Source of the DNA: Planctomycetota bacterium
GTDB lineage: Bacteria > Planctomycetota > JAJSAM01 > JAJVHW01
Direction of reading: 5' to 3'
Assembly: GCA_021776825.1 (NCBI GenBank)
Contig: JAJFFG010000076.1
Span: forward strand, 1 to 64,000
Length of the DNA: 64,000 nt
Part shown: one piece after another, positions 44,434 to 53,735 of the stretch
How positions within the stretch are numbered: the stretch's first letter is position 1
How the letters are laid out: each line of letters starts with the position of its first letter
Notes under the pieces: model-generated
Told to the model about the DNA's origin: nothing
Database searches by the model: none
What the model saw: only the letters and a program-made list of their open reading frames with translations
Program-made: the position numbers and the translations under genes

Positions 44434-46425
44434 TCAGAAGCCGAAGCCCCAGTCGTCTCCGAAGTCGAAGTCGTCCATGTCCCAGTCCATGTCGTCCCAA
44501 TCCATGTCGTCCCAATCCATGTCCCAGTCGGCGTCCCAGTCCACCTCGGCGAGATCGTCGATCTCGGTCAGGGTGCCGGCGTCGTTCGCGAGGAACAGGG
44601 TGTAGGGAGCCGAACCGGCCTCGTCGGCGGCGGAGCCCTCGAAGTCGAAGTCCTCCCAGAAGCCGAAGCCCGATGTGAGGTCGGGAAGGTCGCCCGAGAG
44701 GATCGCGTCGCCGTCCGCGTTGCGGACCTCGAACGCCCGACCCTCGAGCTCGTCGATCGACTCGGCATCGAGCGGGAGGCCGCTTTCGCCGTCGGCGTAC
44801 AGGTCGAACAGAAGCTCGTCCGTGTCGGTGTCGTCATCACCGGGGATGCAGAGAGACAGGTAGAAGGACTGGTGCTCTTCGTCCTCGTCGTCACCCCACT
44901 CGGGGCAGCCGGGGAACGCGTCCATCTCGACCGAACCCTGGATGCCGTCTTCGTTGCCGTAGAGGGCGAAGCCAGAGCGGAAGTCGCCGAAGTCTCCGAG
45001 GTCGAACTCCTCGAGCTCACCGACGTCGGTCATGAGGCCGTCGTCGTCTGCCACGAAGAGGTCGAACGGCGCCGCGCCGGCCTCGGTGGCCGCCGTGCCC
45101 GTGAACTCGATGTCCTCGTCTTCCCAGTCGTTGCCGAAAGCCGGCAGCGTGCCCGTGATCACCGCAGCGCCGTTGGCGTTCCGGATCTCGAAGGCGCGCT
45201 CCGCCAGGTCGGCGGCCGACGTGAAGGCGGCGGGGAGGGTGTCCTCCTCGCTCAGGAACAGCTCGTAGGCGCTGCTGCCGTCGTCGCCGGGGATCTCGAG
45301 GAACACCTCGAAGGCCTCCATCGAGAAGTCACCCTCGGTGACCGTGTCGATCGCGACGCTGGCGTTGATGCCGTCCTCGTCTCCGTAGAGACCGAAGCCG
45401 AACTGGAAGTCCGGGAGCTCGATGGCCTCGAACGTGCCGACATCCGTGAGGACGCCGTCGGCATCCGCGATCTCGAGCGTGAACGGGGCGTCGAACTGAC
45501 CGACCGGGTTCTCGCCCGTGGGGCCGTCGAAGTCGAAGTCTCCGAAGAGATCGAAGTCTCCGAAGTCGCCCATGTCATCGAAGTCGTCGAACTCGCCCAT
45601 GTCGTCGAAATCGTCGAAGTCGTCCCAGTCCATGTCGTCGAAGTCGCCGAAGTCTTCGAAGTCGAGCGTCTCGAGCGCCGGCAGGTCGCCTTCGAACACG
45701 ACGTCGCCGTCGACGTCCGTCACGCGGAACGCACGCTCGGCCAGGTCCTCGACCGAGTCGACACCGAGAGGCAGGTCACCCTCGCCCTCCTCGACGAACG
45801 CCGAGAAGTCGTAGAAGGCGTCTGCGCCGTCGATGCAGAGCGAGGCGTAGAACTCCTCGAACTCGTACTCCGGGTCGGTAAAGAGCGAGAACGAGAGGTT
45901 GGTCTCCTCGCCGCCGAGGATGGCGAACCCGGCTGCGGGCTCTTCCTCACCGGCCTCGACGCGCGAGAGATCGGCCTCGAGCACGCACTCACCGTCGTCC
46001 TCGTACGTGACCTCGAGGTCGTCGGCCTCGGCGAGCTTCGGCGCGTCGGAGCGGCGGCCGCCGTCCTTGATGCGCAGCTTCGCCTTGCCCTTCTTGTTCG
46101 TGCGAACGGTGCCGAGCACGGCGTCGGTCAGCGCATCACGAACCTCGTACCGCGTCTTCGGGTCGAGGTCGCGCAGCTTGATGACCAGCTTGCGCTTGCC
46201 GTTGTTCTGCACGGTCACCCGGACGACGCCATTGGCGTCGACGTCCGGGCTGTGGGCCGGCTGGACCATCTCGACCTCTTGCGGCCGCTTCTTGCCCTTC
46301 TTCTTGCCCTTCGCGGCGTACGCGTCGGGCGCGCCGGCGACCAGCGCGCCGACGGCGCAGAGCCCCATGACCCAGCGCCCCACGACCAGGCTCAAGCTCC
46401 GCTGCTTCCTCGTTCTCGACTGCAT
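44434..46425 (-). CDS. Secreted Asp/Phe/Trp-rich low-complexity protein
   Basis: A 663-residue protein with a Lys-rich signal region (1-40; the mature start is KGKKKGKK). The rest is strongly acidic, with long repeats of about 190 residues, each containing LSEEDTLPAAFTSAADL-like and LAERAFEVRNADG-type blocks followed by DFGDFDDMDW segments. The C-terminal about 25 residues repeat MDWDD units and end DFGDDWGFGF. AAGGAGGA lies just upstream of ATG 46425. The composition suggests an extracellular acidic protein, perhaps binding Ca2+ or mineral, or an amyloid-like polymer; this is inference only. Confidence 0.72.
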   Translation of the reverse strand: MQSRTRKQRSLSLVVGRWVMGLCAVGALVAGAPDAYAAKGKKKGKKRPQEVEMVQPAHSPDVDANGVVRVTVQNNGKRKLVIKLRDLDPKTRYEVRDALTDAVLGTVRTNKKGKAKLRIKDGGRRSDAPKLAEADDLEVTYEDDGECVLEADLSRVEAGEEEPAAGFAILGGEETNLSFSLFTDPEYEFEEFYASLCIDGADAFYDFSAFVEEGEGDLPLGVDSVEDLAERAFRVTDVDGDVVFEGDLPALETLDFEDFGDFDDMDWDDFDDFDDMGEFDDFDDMGDFGDFDLFGDFDFDGPTGENPVGQFDAPFTLEIADADGVLTDVGTFEAIELPDFQFGFGLYGDEDGINASVAIDTVTEGDFSMEAFEVFLEIPGDDGSSAYELFLSEEDTLPAAFTSAADLAERAFEIRNANGAAVITGTLPAFGNDWEDEDIEFTGTAATEAGAAPFDLFVADDDGLMTDVGELEEFDLGDFGDFRSGFALYGNEDGIQGSVEMDAFPGCPEWGDDEDEEHQSFYLSLCIPGDDDTDTDELLFDLYADGESGLPLDAESIDELEGRAFEVRNADGDAILSGDLPDLTSGFGFWEDFDFEGSAADEAGSAPYTLFLANDAGTLTEIDDLAEVDWDADWDMDWDDMDWDDMDWDMDDFDFGDDWGFGF

Positions 46426-46590
46426 CCAGTCCTCCTTGTGCGATCCAGGCCCGCCGCAGGCCGCGACGGCAGAGAGGAAGTTCCGCAACCGAGCTGCTTG
46501 ATACATCTCGACCTGGCTCACATCTGGAACTCTAGCAGCGCGCTCGCGTCCCAGGGGGCAGCGGATCGGCGGACGACAGCGGAGAACCCC

Positions 46591-48015
46591 ATGCCACGAC
46601 GCGCGTTCAGGCTCGATCGGGCCCTCCCGGCGGCCCTCTCTCTGACTCTGACGGCGGCCCTGGTCGCCCCGGCTCTGGCGATGTTCATCAACGATACCGA
46701 GGAGGTGCCGATCGAACGCCTCGTCACGAACCTCGAGCGACGGGTGGAGCGCCAGGACTCAGCCGCCTCGCACTACGTGCTCGGTCGCGTTCACGCGATG
46801 GCGTGGGCTCGCGGCGGTGACACGCTCCGTGTGAACGTCGAGGACGCTCCGGCCGGCAAGGTCGACTTCGCACCCTGGCAGACGATCCGCGTCTCCTACC
46901 AACGGCGTCCCATGGAGGCGGCCGACAAGACGCACTTCTGGAAAGCGGTCCACCACTATCAGGAGGCGGTCGAGCGGGATTCCAAGCACGCTCTCGCGCA
47001 CCTCGGGCTCGGCTGGATGCACCACGTCGGGAGCGACCACGCGACCGTCCTGCGCACCCCCGACGGCTCCGAGCGGAAGTCGTCGATCCCGCTCGACGAG
47101 CGCGAGCGCCACGCGCGCTGGCTGCTCGATCTCGGCTCCGAGAAGGCCGCCGTGCGGCGCGGCGCGCGCCGCGGCCTGGAGACGGCGATGCCCCGCGCGT
47201 TCGACACGCTGCTCCTCTTCCTCGCGGACACGACGCACCCGCCGGATGCGCTCCAGCGCGCGCAGGCTCTGCTCCGTTGGGAGTGGCGCCGGCGCGCGAT
47301 GGGTCACTACCGCACGGCATTCGATCTCCGCCACGGGTCCGACTCGAAGCGCGAGTACTTCGGACCGGAGGCGGACGCCTCGATCGCCCTGGAGGCTGGT
47401 CGCGGGCTGATCGTGCTGCTCGACGCGCTCGAGCTCGAGGGCGCCGAGAAGGAGGACCGTGAGCGGCTGCGGAAGAAGGTCGAGGCGCTGCGCAGCAAGG
47501 GCGGGCCCGTCACGCCGATCGTGTTCCCGGTCGACGGAGAGGCGCCGCTCGTGGACCTGGTCGACCCATCGGCCGCGGTCGACTTCGATCTCGACGGGAG
47601 CGGTGCTGCGCAGCGCTGGCCGTGGCTGCACTCGAATGCGGCGCTCCTCGTCTGGGCACCGTCCGGCGGCGATGCGGTCACGTCCGGGCGGCAGTTGTTC
47701 GGCTCCGTGACCTGGTGGATCCCGTGGCGGAACGGCTACGAGCCACTCGATGCCCTCGACGATGACGGCGACGGGCGCCTGGCGGGGGAGGAACTGCGAG
47801 GGCTCGGCGTCTGGCGCGACGTGGACGGGGATGCCGTTGCCACGCGCGGCGAGGTCACCGACGCGCGGACGTACGGGATCGCGGAGATCGCGACGCGGCC
47901 GGATGGCGAACACGCCGGAGTTCCGGCGCACGGGACCGGCATTCGCCTCCGTGACGGCTCGACGCGACCCACGTACGACTGGACGCCGTCCCCGCTCCCG
48001 CCGCCCCGGCCCTAG
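46591..48015 (+). CDS. Secreted protein with C-terminal EF-hand-like loops
   Basis: A 474-residue protein with a signal peptide (about 1-30). The N-terminal part is helical with TPR-like character (FWKAVHHYQEAVERDSKHALAHLGLGW), the middle is unrecognised, and residues 386-423 contain two EF-hand/dockerin-like calcium loops (DDDGDGRLAGEEL and DVDGDAVATRGEV). ATG 46591 stands close to the divergent acidic-protein gene. The two genes may serve related surface functions; that is a guess. The downstream space carries a 17-bp tandem repeat. Confidence 0.72.
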   Translation: MPRRAFRLDRALPAALSLTLTAALVAPALAMFINDTEEVPIERLVTNLERRVERQDSAASHYVLGRVHAMAWARGGDTLRVNVEDAPAGKVDFAPWQTIRVSYQRRPMEAADKTHFWKAVHHYQEAVERDSKHALAHLGLGWMHHVGSDHATVLRTPDGSERKSSIPLDERERHARWLLDLGSEKAAVRRGARRGLETAMPRAFDTLLLFLADTTHPPDALQRAQALLRWEWRRRAMGHYRTAFDLRHGSDSKREYFGPEADASIALEAGRGLIVLLDALELEGAEKEDRERLRKKVEALRSKGGPVTPIVFPVDGEAPLVDLVDPSAAVDFDLDGSGAAQRWPWLHSNAALLVWAPSGGDAVTSGRQLFGSVTWWIPWRNGYEPLDALDDDGDGRLAGEELRGLGVWRDVDGDAVATRGEVTDARTYGIAEIATRPDGEHAGVPAHGTGIRLRDGSTRPTYDWTPSPLPPPRP

Positions 48016-48313
48016 TCGCAGACTGAGCCGGAGCGTCCGGACAGCACCCACTGCACTCGAGTACTGGCCGGAGTCGAGTGCCGCCCGGAGTCGAGTGCCG
48101 CCCGGAATCGAGTGCCGCCCGGAATCGAGTGACGGCCAGAATCGAGTGACGGCCGGTGCACGGGCGTGTGCTCCGACCGTCGGTGCGATCCAACGTTCCC
48201 CGCGGGGCGCGCTGGTTCTTCGATCACATTCGCCCATTCTCTACCGGGCTGATCGAACGGTACGTGCGAAGTCTTAAGCAAATCTGAAGTTCAGGCGGAC
48301 GCCGGCGCTGCGT
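48016..48313. other. Convergent intergenic region with 17-bp tandem repeats
   Basis: This 298-nt space separates two converging genes. It contains six 17-bp repeats at 48054-48155 (listed separately); the rest has no gene-like ORF and I see no clear hairpin-plus-U terminator. Confidence 0.55.
48054..48155. repeat. 17-bp tandem repeat array, about 6 copies
   Basis: Copies of GAGTCGAGTGCCGCCCG, with later copies drifting to GAATCGAGTGACGGCCG, follow one another without spacers. A unit length not divisible by three argues against a coding origin. Confidence 0.85.
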
Positions 48314-49513
48314 TCAGAGCGTTGCCCAGGCCGGGTCTGCGCGGAGCTCCGCAGGGAGCTCCTGATGATCCGACGGCTGGCAGACGACGTGGCGCACGAG
48401 CGTCGCCAGGTACGTCTGATCCGGCTCGGAGAGGCCCCGCGTCAGCTGGAGGAACGCGTTGTCCGAGATCGCCGTGACACCGCCTTGGAGAACGAGCCCG
48501 GCGAACGGGTGCTTCCGGATCGGCGTCTCGCTCAGCTCCTCCAGAACAGCGACCTCCATGTGCAGGAGCTCGCGTCGCCACGGCCATGCGTGCTCGACGC
48601 GCAGCGTGTCCGGTGTGATCTCCACACGCGTCCGTCGGAGTCCGTGCGGCGCGACGAGTGCGACGACCACGGCGAGGGGCGCCAGGACCACGGCGACGAT
48701 CACCGCGAGCACCGCCGGCGACGCGTCCCCGAAGAACGAGATCGCGAGCCCCAGGGCCGCGACCTCGCCCGGCAGCGCCAATGCGGCCAGACCGAGTCCC
48801 GCTCGCAGCATGCCCGGAGCGGGAACCGCGATCACACGGCGGGCGCCGTCCGCATGGACCCGGAGCCGCGAGCGCGGCGGCTGCGTCGGCTCCTCGGGCA
48901 CATCGCCGTCAGCGATCAAGCGCTCTCGTAGGCTCCAGTCCAGACGTTCCGGAGCCGTGACGACAGCCTCTCCGACGAGCGTCGATCGCAGGGGGCGGTT
49001 CGTGGCTTGCGCCAGCCGCTCAGCGAGCTGACGCGCCGGCAACGGGCTGCTGAAGGTCAGGACGTGGATCAGCGGCTCGCCAATCAGCCGCACCACGTAG
49101 ACCGTCCGCGATCCGCCGTTGCCACCGTTCGAACGGACCTCCTTCGAGACGGTGACGTGATCGAGGGCGTCGAGCGCGTGGCGTTCGGTTCGTCGCCAAT
49201 TGCCGATTCCACACAGGGACCCCAAACCCCACCAGGTCACGACGGAGCCGCGCGCCCCGTCGACCGTGATCCCGGAGCGGTAGAGGATCAGCGCCAGAGC
49301 GGGGAGGCCGGTAGCGCACACCGCGAGTCCGGTGATCCAGAGCGGGAACGGACTGCCGTCGGCGACGTGGAGCGCGCCTCGGCGGGCGGCCTCACCGATC
49401 GCGAGCGCCACGAGAGCGAGCACCGCACCGAGCCCGATGCGACCGATCGAGACCCGGCGGAGCGCGAAGTGCGTCCCACTCGTCTCGACTCGGTAGCCGT
49501 CGCGCAGTCCCAT
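48314..49513 (-). CDS. Membrane protein with two hydrophobic hairpins, unknown function
   Basis: A 399-residue protein with paired transmembrane helices near 28-48 and 55-76, a soluble domain, a second pair near 230-285 (LAALALPGEVAALGLAISFF; VLAVIVAVVLAPLAVVVALVAP), and a C-terminal soluble part (LRRTRVEITPDTLRVEH). The two halves look like related PH-like or DUF modules (RSGITVDGARGSVVTWW compared with VEITPDTLRVEHAWPWRR). ATG 49513 is chosen because codon bias stops above it. No family is assigned. Confidence 0.65.
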   Translation of the reverse strand: MGLRDGYRVETSGTHFALRRVSIGRIGLGAVLALVALAIGEAARRGALHVADGSPFPLWITGLAVCATGLPALALILYRSGITVDGARGSVVTWWGLGSLCGIGNWRRTERHALDALDHVTVSKEVRSNGGNGGSRTVYVVRLIGEPLIHVLTFSSPLPARQLAERLAQATNRPLRSTLVGEAVVTAPERLDWSLRERLIADGDVPEEPTQPPRSRLRVHADGARRVIAVPAPGMLRAGLGLAALALPGEVAALGLAISFFGDASPAVLAVIVAVVLAPLAVVVALVAPHGLRRTRVEITPDTLRVEHAWPWRRELLHMEVAVLEELSETPIRKHPFAGLVLQGGVTAISDNAFLQLTRGLSEPDQTYLATLVRHVVCQPSDHQELPAELRADPAWATL

Positions 49514-49670
49514 GCCTCTGAATCGAGCCGAGAGGCCCTGCGGCTTTAGAGGAGAGCACGGGGCTCGAGGAGACAGCACGGGGCATTCGCGGAGCGCACG
49601 GGGCGGAACCCGGTCGCGGCGGGTACCGTCCCAACGGCCTGCCCGGAGCGGCCTGCACGGAGGAACGGAC

Positions 49671-50540
49671 ATGATGCGCAGCATTCTCGCCGTCGTCGCG
49701 CTCGGCGCGCTGGCTCTCACCGCCACGCTCGGCCCCGCCGATGCGAAGGACACGAAGGACTCGAAAGCCCGCTGGGGCGATGGAGTCCCCTTCACGACCG
49801 ACTACGAGGCCGCCATCAAGCAGGCCCGCGAGAGCGGCAAGATGCTGCTCGTCTACAACGGCTGGGAACGGCCGGACATCTGAGCTCCGTGCGACGGCCT
49901 GAAGGCCGGGATGCGAGGTCTCGCATCGGGAGACGAGGACTACGAGAAGTTCCCGAAGCTGCTGCAGGAGCGCTTCATCTGCGTGAACGTCTACTGCCGT
50001 TCGCAGGCCGAGGAGCACAAGCCCCGCGGACCCGACGGTCCCTATCAGTTCAATGACAGGAGCGTGCCGCTGTTCGTCATCAAGCGGTGGGACGGCGAGA
50101 CGCTGCAACACCATCTGGGGTTCGCGTCCCAGGGCGGTCAGCGGCAGCTCGCCTCGTGGATCGAGAAGGCCGTGAAGGAGAACGGCGCGATCACACCGCC
50201 GAAGGCACTGAAGCCGCTCATCAAGGCGCTGGACAAGGCTCGGGCTCAGCTCGAGAAGGATCGCCCCGGCGCGGCCTACAAGGACCTGCTGAAGGTCGTC
50301 GCGGGCGGGGCGAACAAGAAGGCCTTCCCCGAGGGTCCACCGACGGTGGCGAAGGAGGCGCAGGCGCTCCTCGACGAGATGCTCGAGACGGCGAACGAGG
50401 CGATCGACGAGGCCGTGGACCAGGCCGAGATCGATCGGGAGGACGCCGTCAAGACGCTGAAGGCGTTAGCTCGGCGGTGGAACTCGGTGAAGCCGTTGAA
50501 GACCAAGATCGCGGCGGCTTTGAAGAAGCTGACCTCGTAG
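49671..50540 (+). CDS. Exported thioredoxin-like protein with U-A-P-C motif, candidate selenoprotein
   Basis: Reading UGA 49881-49883 as residue 71 gives 289 residues: a signal peptide (1-25), the thioredoxin-like block GKMLLVYNGWERPDI followed by Sec71-Ala-Pro-Cys74 in the active-site position, FICVNVYCRS, and the cis-Pro segment DRSVPLFVIKRWDGETL; then a long helical tail (about 165-289). Both sides of the UGA belong to one thioredoxin fold. The next stretch contains a hairpin with an AGGUCU loop, identical to my recollection of the E. coli fdhF SECIS loop. It is likely an exported selenol oxidoreductase or peroxidase-like protein. ATG 49671 follows GGAGGAA; an in-frame ATG 3 nt later is also possible. 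Confidence 0.85.
49910..49927 (+). promoter_or_regulatory. Candidate SECIS hairpin of the U-A-P-C gene
   Basis: GATGCGA pairs with TCGCATC around GGTC (AGGTCT as a 6-nt loop), with the loop 34-37 nt after the UGA. A shorter stem GGCC-TGAA-GGCC lies closer (49895-49906), so two foldings are possible. Confidence 0.55.
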
Positions 50541-51098
50541 ACGCCCGCCCGCCGCCGCGCCACACCTGGCCGTCCGCCGCCCCAGGCGGACGTGCCGTGT
50601 AGGGGCGGGTCCCCTGACCCGCCCGCGCCGACTCGGTCGCGCGCGGACATGCCATGTGGACGGCGCTCTGCGGGCGACTCCCGCGGTTCGGGCGCTAACC
50701 CGTGGATCGCGTCGCGACGCACCGGCTTCCCCATCGTCGGGATCGCCTTGCGACGGTGTTCCCCGATGGCCGTCCGCATCGGCGGCTGGGTCCGCTGCGC
50801 GCCATCGGACCCACCGCCTCGACCGAGCAACCCCAGCGGCCGACGCGTGTTACTCGATCCCCACGCGTGGGCGGCGGTCAGCGCACGGCGCCGGTGGAGC
50901 GGTCGGTCACGGGCGACGAACGTCGCAGCCCGGCGGCTGATGGCGATGAGCGGACCTTGCGCGGCGACGATCCCCGCTGGTAGCCGCTCGCATCACCGGG
51001 AGTCGTCCGCTGAGCGCCTTCGGACCTCGATCGCTCGCACGTACCTCAGCGGGCGGGGCGGACCAGGGGGTCCGCCCCAACAGAGCGCTAGGAGCGCT
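50541..51098. other. Intergenic region with two perfect palindromes, no convincing gene
   Basis: This 558-nt space lies between converging genes. Hairpins GGGCGGGTC-CCCT-GACCCGCCC (50603-50624) and GGGGCGGACC-AGGG-GGTCCGCCCC (51055-51078) resemble the one at 18865 and may act as bidirectional terminators or REP-type elements. ORFs of up to 203 codons on the plus strand lack a family resemblance and run into the antisense of the cytochrome gene. Confidence 0.55.
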
Positions 51099-52653
51099 CT
51101 ACCGCCGCCACGTCCGCGCCGAGGACTTCGCCCTCCGGATCGCCACCGTGGTCCCGAAGGACCGCGTGCCGTCTTCTGTCGGGACGTCGATCCGGACCGA
51201 TAGCCCCGTCGAGACCGCGAGGTCCGCCGGGATGCCCGTTCCGTCCAGTGCGTCCGTCGTCAGCGTCAGTGTGCGCTTCGAGTTCTGGTACTTGAGCTTG
51301 GCGATGCCCGCCGTTCGCGCGACTGCGAAGCCGCTCGAGTCGCCGTGACCGCGCAGCCCGATGTCCGCGGCGTTGATCACGATCGGATCGGCGTCGCCGA
51401 TCGTCACGGTGATCGCATCCGTCGGCACGAGCGCGCCGCCGTCGGGGCAGGCCAGCAACGCGGTGAGACTCACGACGTGGCCGCCGTTCTTCTCCCGAGC
51501 GGTTGTCTTCGTCACCTGGAACACACCGTCCGCAACGGCGTTGCTCGTCAGCTTGAAGACGCCGGTCGTGCGGTCCCGGCGCGCCGAGTAGTCGTAGTCG
51601 AACGTGAGTTCGCCCGCGACGCTCGGCGTCTCGAGGCTTGAGTCCGCGATGTCGATCGCGACCGGGACGAGCAGCTCGCCCGTGGCCTGATCCACGCCCA
51701 GTGCCGTGCGGAGATCGATCCCGGAGATGGCGATCTTGAAGCCGCCCGAGTCGGCGTCGAACGCCGACGCGCCGGCGAGCGCGCCGTCGATGCCGAGCTT
51801 GAAGTCCGCGCCGCCGATGAGCGGAGGCGAGAGCGCGATGATGCTGGGCGTGCCGCCCGTGCCGGCCCGGCCGACCGCGACCTGCGTGAGCACCTGCGCC
51901 TGTCGCTCGGAGTAGAGCGTGGGCTTGTCGAACGGGAAACTGCGCGAGGCCACGCGTGGATCGGTCAGACCGTTGCGGATGAAGTCCACGACCGCTGCCT
52001 GATCCGGAGGCGGCATGCGCGTCTGCTGCAGGAGCGGGTCCTGGTTGTCGGCGAACTGCACCGTGCCGGGGGCGTCTGCGTAGAAGCGCAGCACCGCATC
52101 GAGCGACGTGAACTGTCCGTTGTGCATGAAGTTGCGCTTCAAGCCCGTGTTGCGCAGCGTCGGCACCTTGAACTTGCCGCGGTCGGCCGTGAGCCCGGTG
52201 ACCGCCTGGCGACCCGTGTCCTCGGCGACCGGACGCAGTCCGATGTTGCGGAAGCGGTTCTCCGTGAAGTGCGGGGCGTCGTGGCAGTCGTTGCAACGTC
52301 GCTGCTGGAAGAGGTCCCAGCCGCGGGCCTGGTTCGCGGTAAGGGCGTTGACGTTGCCGTCGTTGAAGCTGTCCCACGGCGTCTGGTCGGGGATCAGCGT
52401 GCGCTCGTACGTCGCGATCGCGAAGGCGATGCGCCCGGCCGTGATGGCCTGGTCACCGAACGCCTGCTCGAACATCTCGGGATAGGATCTTGCCGAGGAC
52501 GCGCTTGGCTTCGGTGACCGGGTTCTCGGTCGGCGCCGGCGGCGCCTCGAGATCGGCCTCCTGTGCGTGCGCAGTCGCTGCGAACGCGCCCAGCATGAGC
52601 GCGAGGGCGAGCGGGCCAGCACGGCCGGCGTGTGTCTGCTGATGCGTGCGCAT
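51099..52653 (-). pseudogene. Di-haem cytochrome c peroxidase-type gene with internal deletion and frameshift
   Basis: ATG 52653 (strong AGGAGGAA site) starts a signal peptide and the segment NPVTEAKRVLGKIL that opens MauG/CCP-family proteins. At about 52485 the frame changes, and the protein resumes at YPEMFEQAFGDQAITAGRIA, which in relatives lies far downstream. The first haem-binding CxxCH and the surrounding sequence (I estimate 150-200 residues) are missing. The second haem motif is retained (CNDCHDAPHF), and the C-terminal 300 residues include an extra beta-rich extension. As it stands the gene cannot encode a di-haem peroxidase; the N-terminal frame ends at 52453. Confidence 0.72.
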
Positions 52654-52770
52654 GGGTCGTTCCTCCTGTGTCCCCGTGAACACAGGATTAGGACCGACGT
52701 GTTACGCAGTCCTGAAGCCGGCGCTTCAGGACTGGGCCGGCACCGCGGAACTGAACCGGAGTCGCCAACC

Positions 52771-52854
52771 CAGTGCGGGAGACCCAGTGCGGGAGACCCA
52801 GTGCGGGCAACCCAGTGCGGGCAATTCAGTGCGGGCAATTCAGTGCGGCCAGTT
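52771..52854. repeat. 14-bp tandem repeat array, 6 copies
   Basis: Six contiguous copies of CAGTGCGGGAGACC drift through CAGTGCGGGCAACC to CAGTGCGGGCAATT. The array lies upstream of the broken cytochrome gene and just beyond the 3' end of the lipoprotein gene at 52882. Confidence 0.85.
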
Positions 52855-52881
52855 CAGAACCGCCGGATCAGCACCGTCAGC

Positions 52882-53226
52882 TCAGCGGGCCGGGTCGGGC
52901 ACGTTGGCGTCAGGCACGACGACGTCGAGCAGGGCGACGAGTTGGCGCACGTCCTCGTGTTGTGTCGGCGACCCGCTCACGATCAAGGCATTCAGCTTCG
53001 GATCGGAGACCAGCGTGGGGCTCGCCCCGTGCCGCGCCTCCATGAGCTCCTCGACGATGGCCCGCAGCTCTGCGGCATCCTGATGCTCCACGCGGATCAC
53101 CTGGAGCTGGGTTGTGCTCGAGGACGGGCCGGAGGATGGGCCGGGCGTCGGCGCCGCTGTTCCGGCACATGCCGGCAGGAACACCAGCGCTCCGAGGAGC
53201 GAGAGGGCGGGGATGGTTCTTCGCAT
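52882..53226 (-). CDS. Lipoprotein with secretin-N (NolW-like) domain
   Basis: A 114-residue lipoprotein: signal peptide with lipobox LPAC (Cys20), a Thr/Pro/Ser linker, and a domain of about 75 residues with the pattern of the secretin N1/NolW fold (VIRVEHQDAAELRAIVEEL, then LVSDPKLNALIVSGSP and DVRQLVALLD). Such domains occur in type II secretion and pilus outer-membrane channels. A lone module suggests an accessory pilotin-like protein. The start at ATG 53226 is supported by GAGGCTC-type upstream sequence only weakly. Confidence 0.75.
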   Translation of the reverse strand: MRRTIPALSLLGALVFLPACAGTAAPTPGPSSGPSSSTTQLQVIRVEHQDAAELRAIVEELMEARHGASPTLVSDPKLNALIVSGSPTQHEDVRQLVALLDVVVPDANVPDPAR

Positions 53227-53321
53227 CGAGCCTCCGTGTCCGGCGTGACGGGCTGGTTCTGACCGTGTGTGTGTGACGGAGTGTTGCCACGCGCTATGAA
53301 GTCAGACGCTCGAGACGCGGC

Positions 53322-53735
53322 TCACTTCCACCAGGTTCTCTCGCGGCCGGCACACGGAGCCCAGTCGCCCGTGCTGCAGCAGTCCTCGAATCGCATCCGG
53401 AACCACGCCTCGAGCCCCGCCGGGACGGCAAACACCGCGTTCAGACCCCACGCCGCGGTCGGCCGATCACGCCAACGCTCGCGGTGGGGGGCGACCGTCA
53501 CGTCGCGCCAACCGTGCTCGTGCGCCACGCACGTCTCACAGGTGTGGTGAACCCACCCCGTCCGAAGGAGCGTGTGCTGCGATCGCAGAGCGACGTACGA
53601 GATCGAGTAGAGCATCAGCCCGATGGCGAGCGTCCGCGCGGCCACGCCGAACGCGCGACGCTGAGCCAGCCCGCCGGGCTTCCGCGGCGGTGACTGCGGC
53701 GGTGACTGGGGCGCGACGACGGCGGTCGAGGTCAT
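53322..53735 (-). CDS. Single-pass Cys-rich membrane protein
   Basis: A 137-residue protein with one transmembrane helix (about 33-52, RTLAIGLMLYSISYVALRSQ) and a C-terminal part containing six Cys in short spacing (HTCETCVAHEHGW, FEDCCSTGDWAPCAG). It overlaps the stop of the upstream gene by ATGA, so it is translationally coupled to it. The Cys pattern suggests metal or disulfide stabilisation; the family is unknown. Confidence 0.65.
   Translation of the reverse strand: MTSTAVVAPQSPPQSPPRKPGGLAQRRAFGVAARTLAIGLMLYSISYVALRSQHTLLRTGWVHHTCETCVAHEHGWRDVTVAPHRERWRDRPTAAWGLNAVFAVPAGLEAWFRMRFEDCCSTGDWAPCAGRERTWWK

Noticed and set aside
44872..46590. Extension of the EF-hand gene upstream to 44872.
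   Set aside because: It lies antisense to the acidic protein gene; a signal peptide begins at ATG 46591.
50592..51203. A 203-codon rightward ORF in the intergenic space.
   Set aside because: Irregular codon bias, no domain, and it runs antisense into the cytochrome gene.
52840..52884. Readthrough of the UGA ending the secretin-N lipoprotein.
   Set aside because: The continuation is short, enters a tandem repeat, and the domain is already complete.
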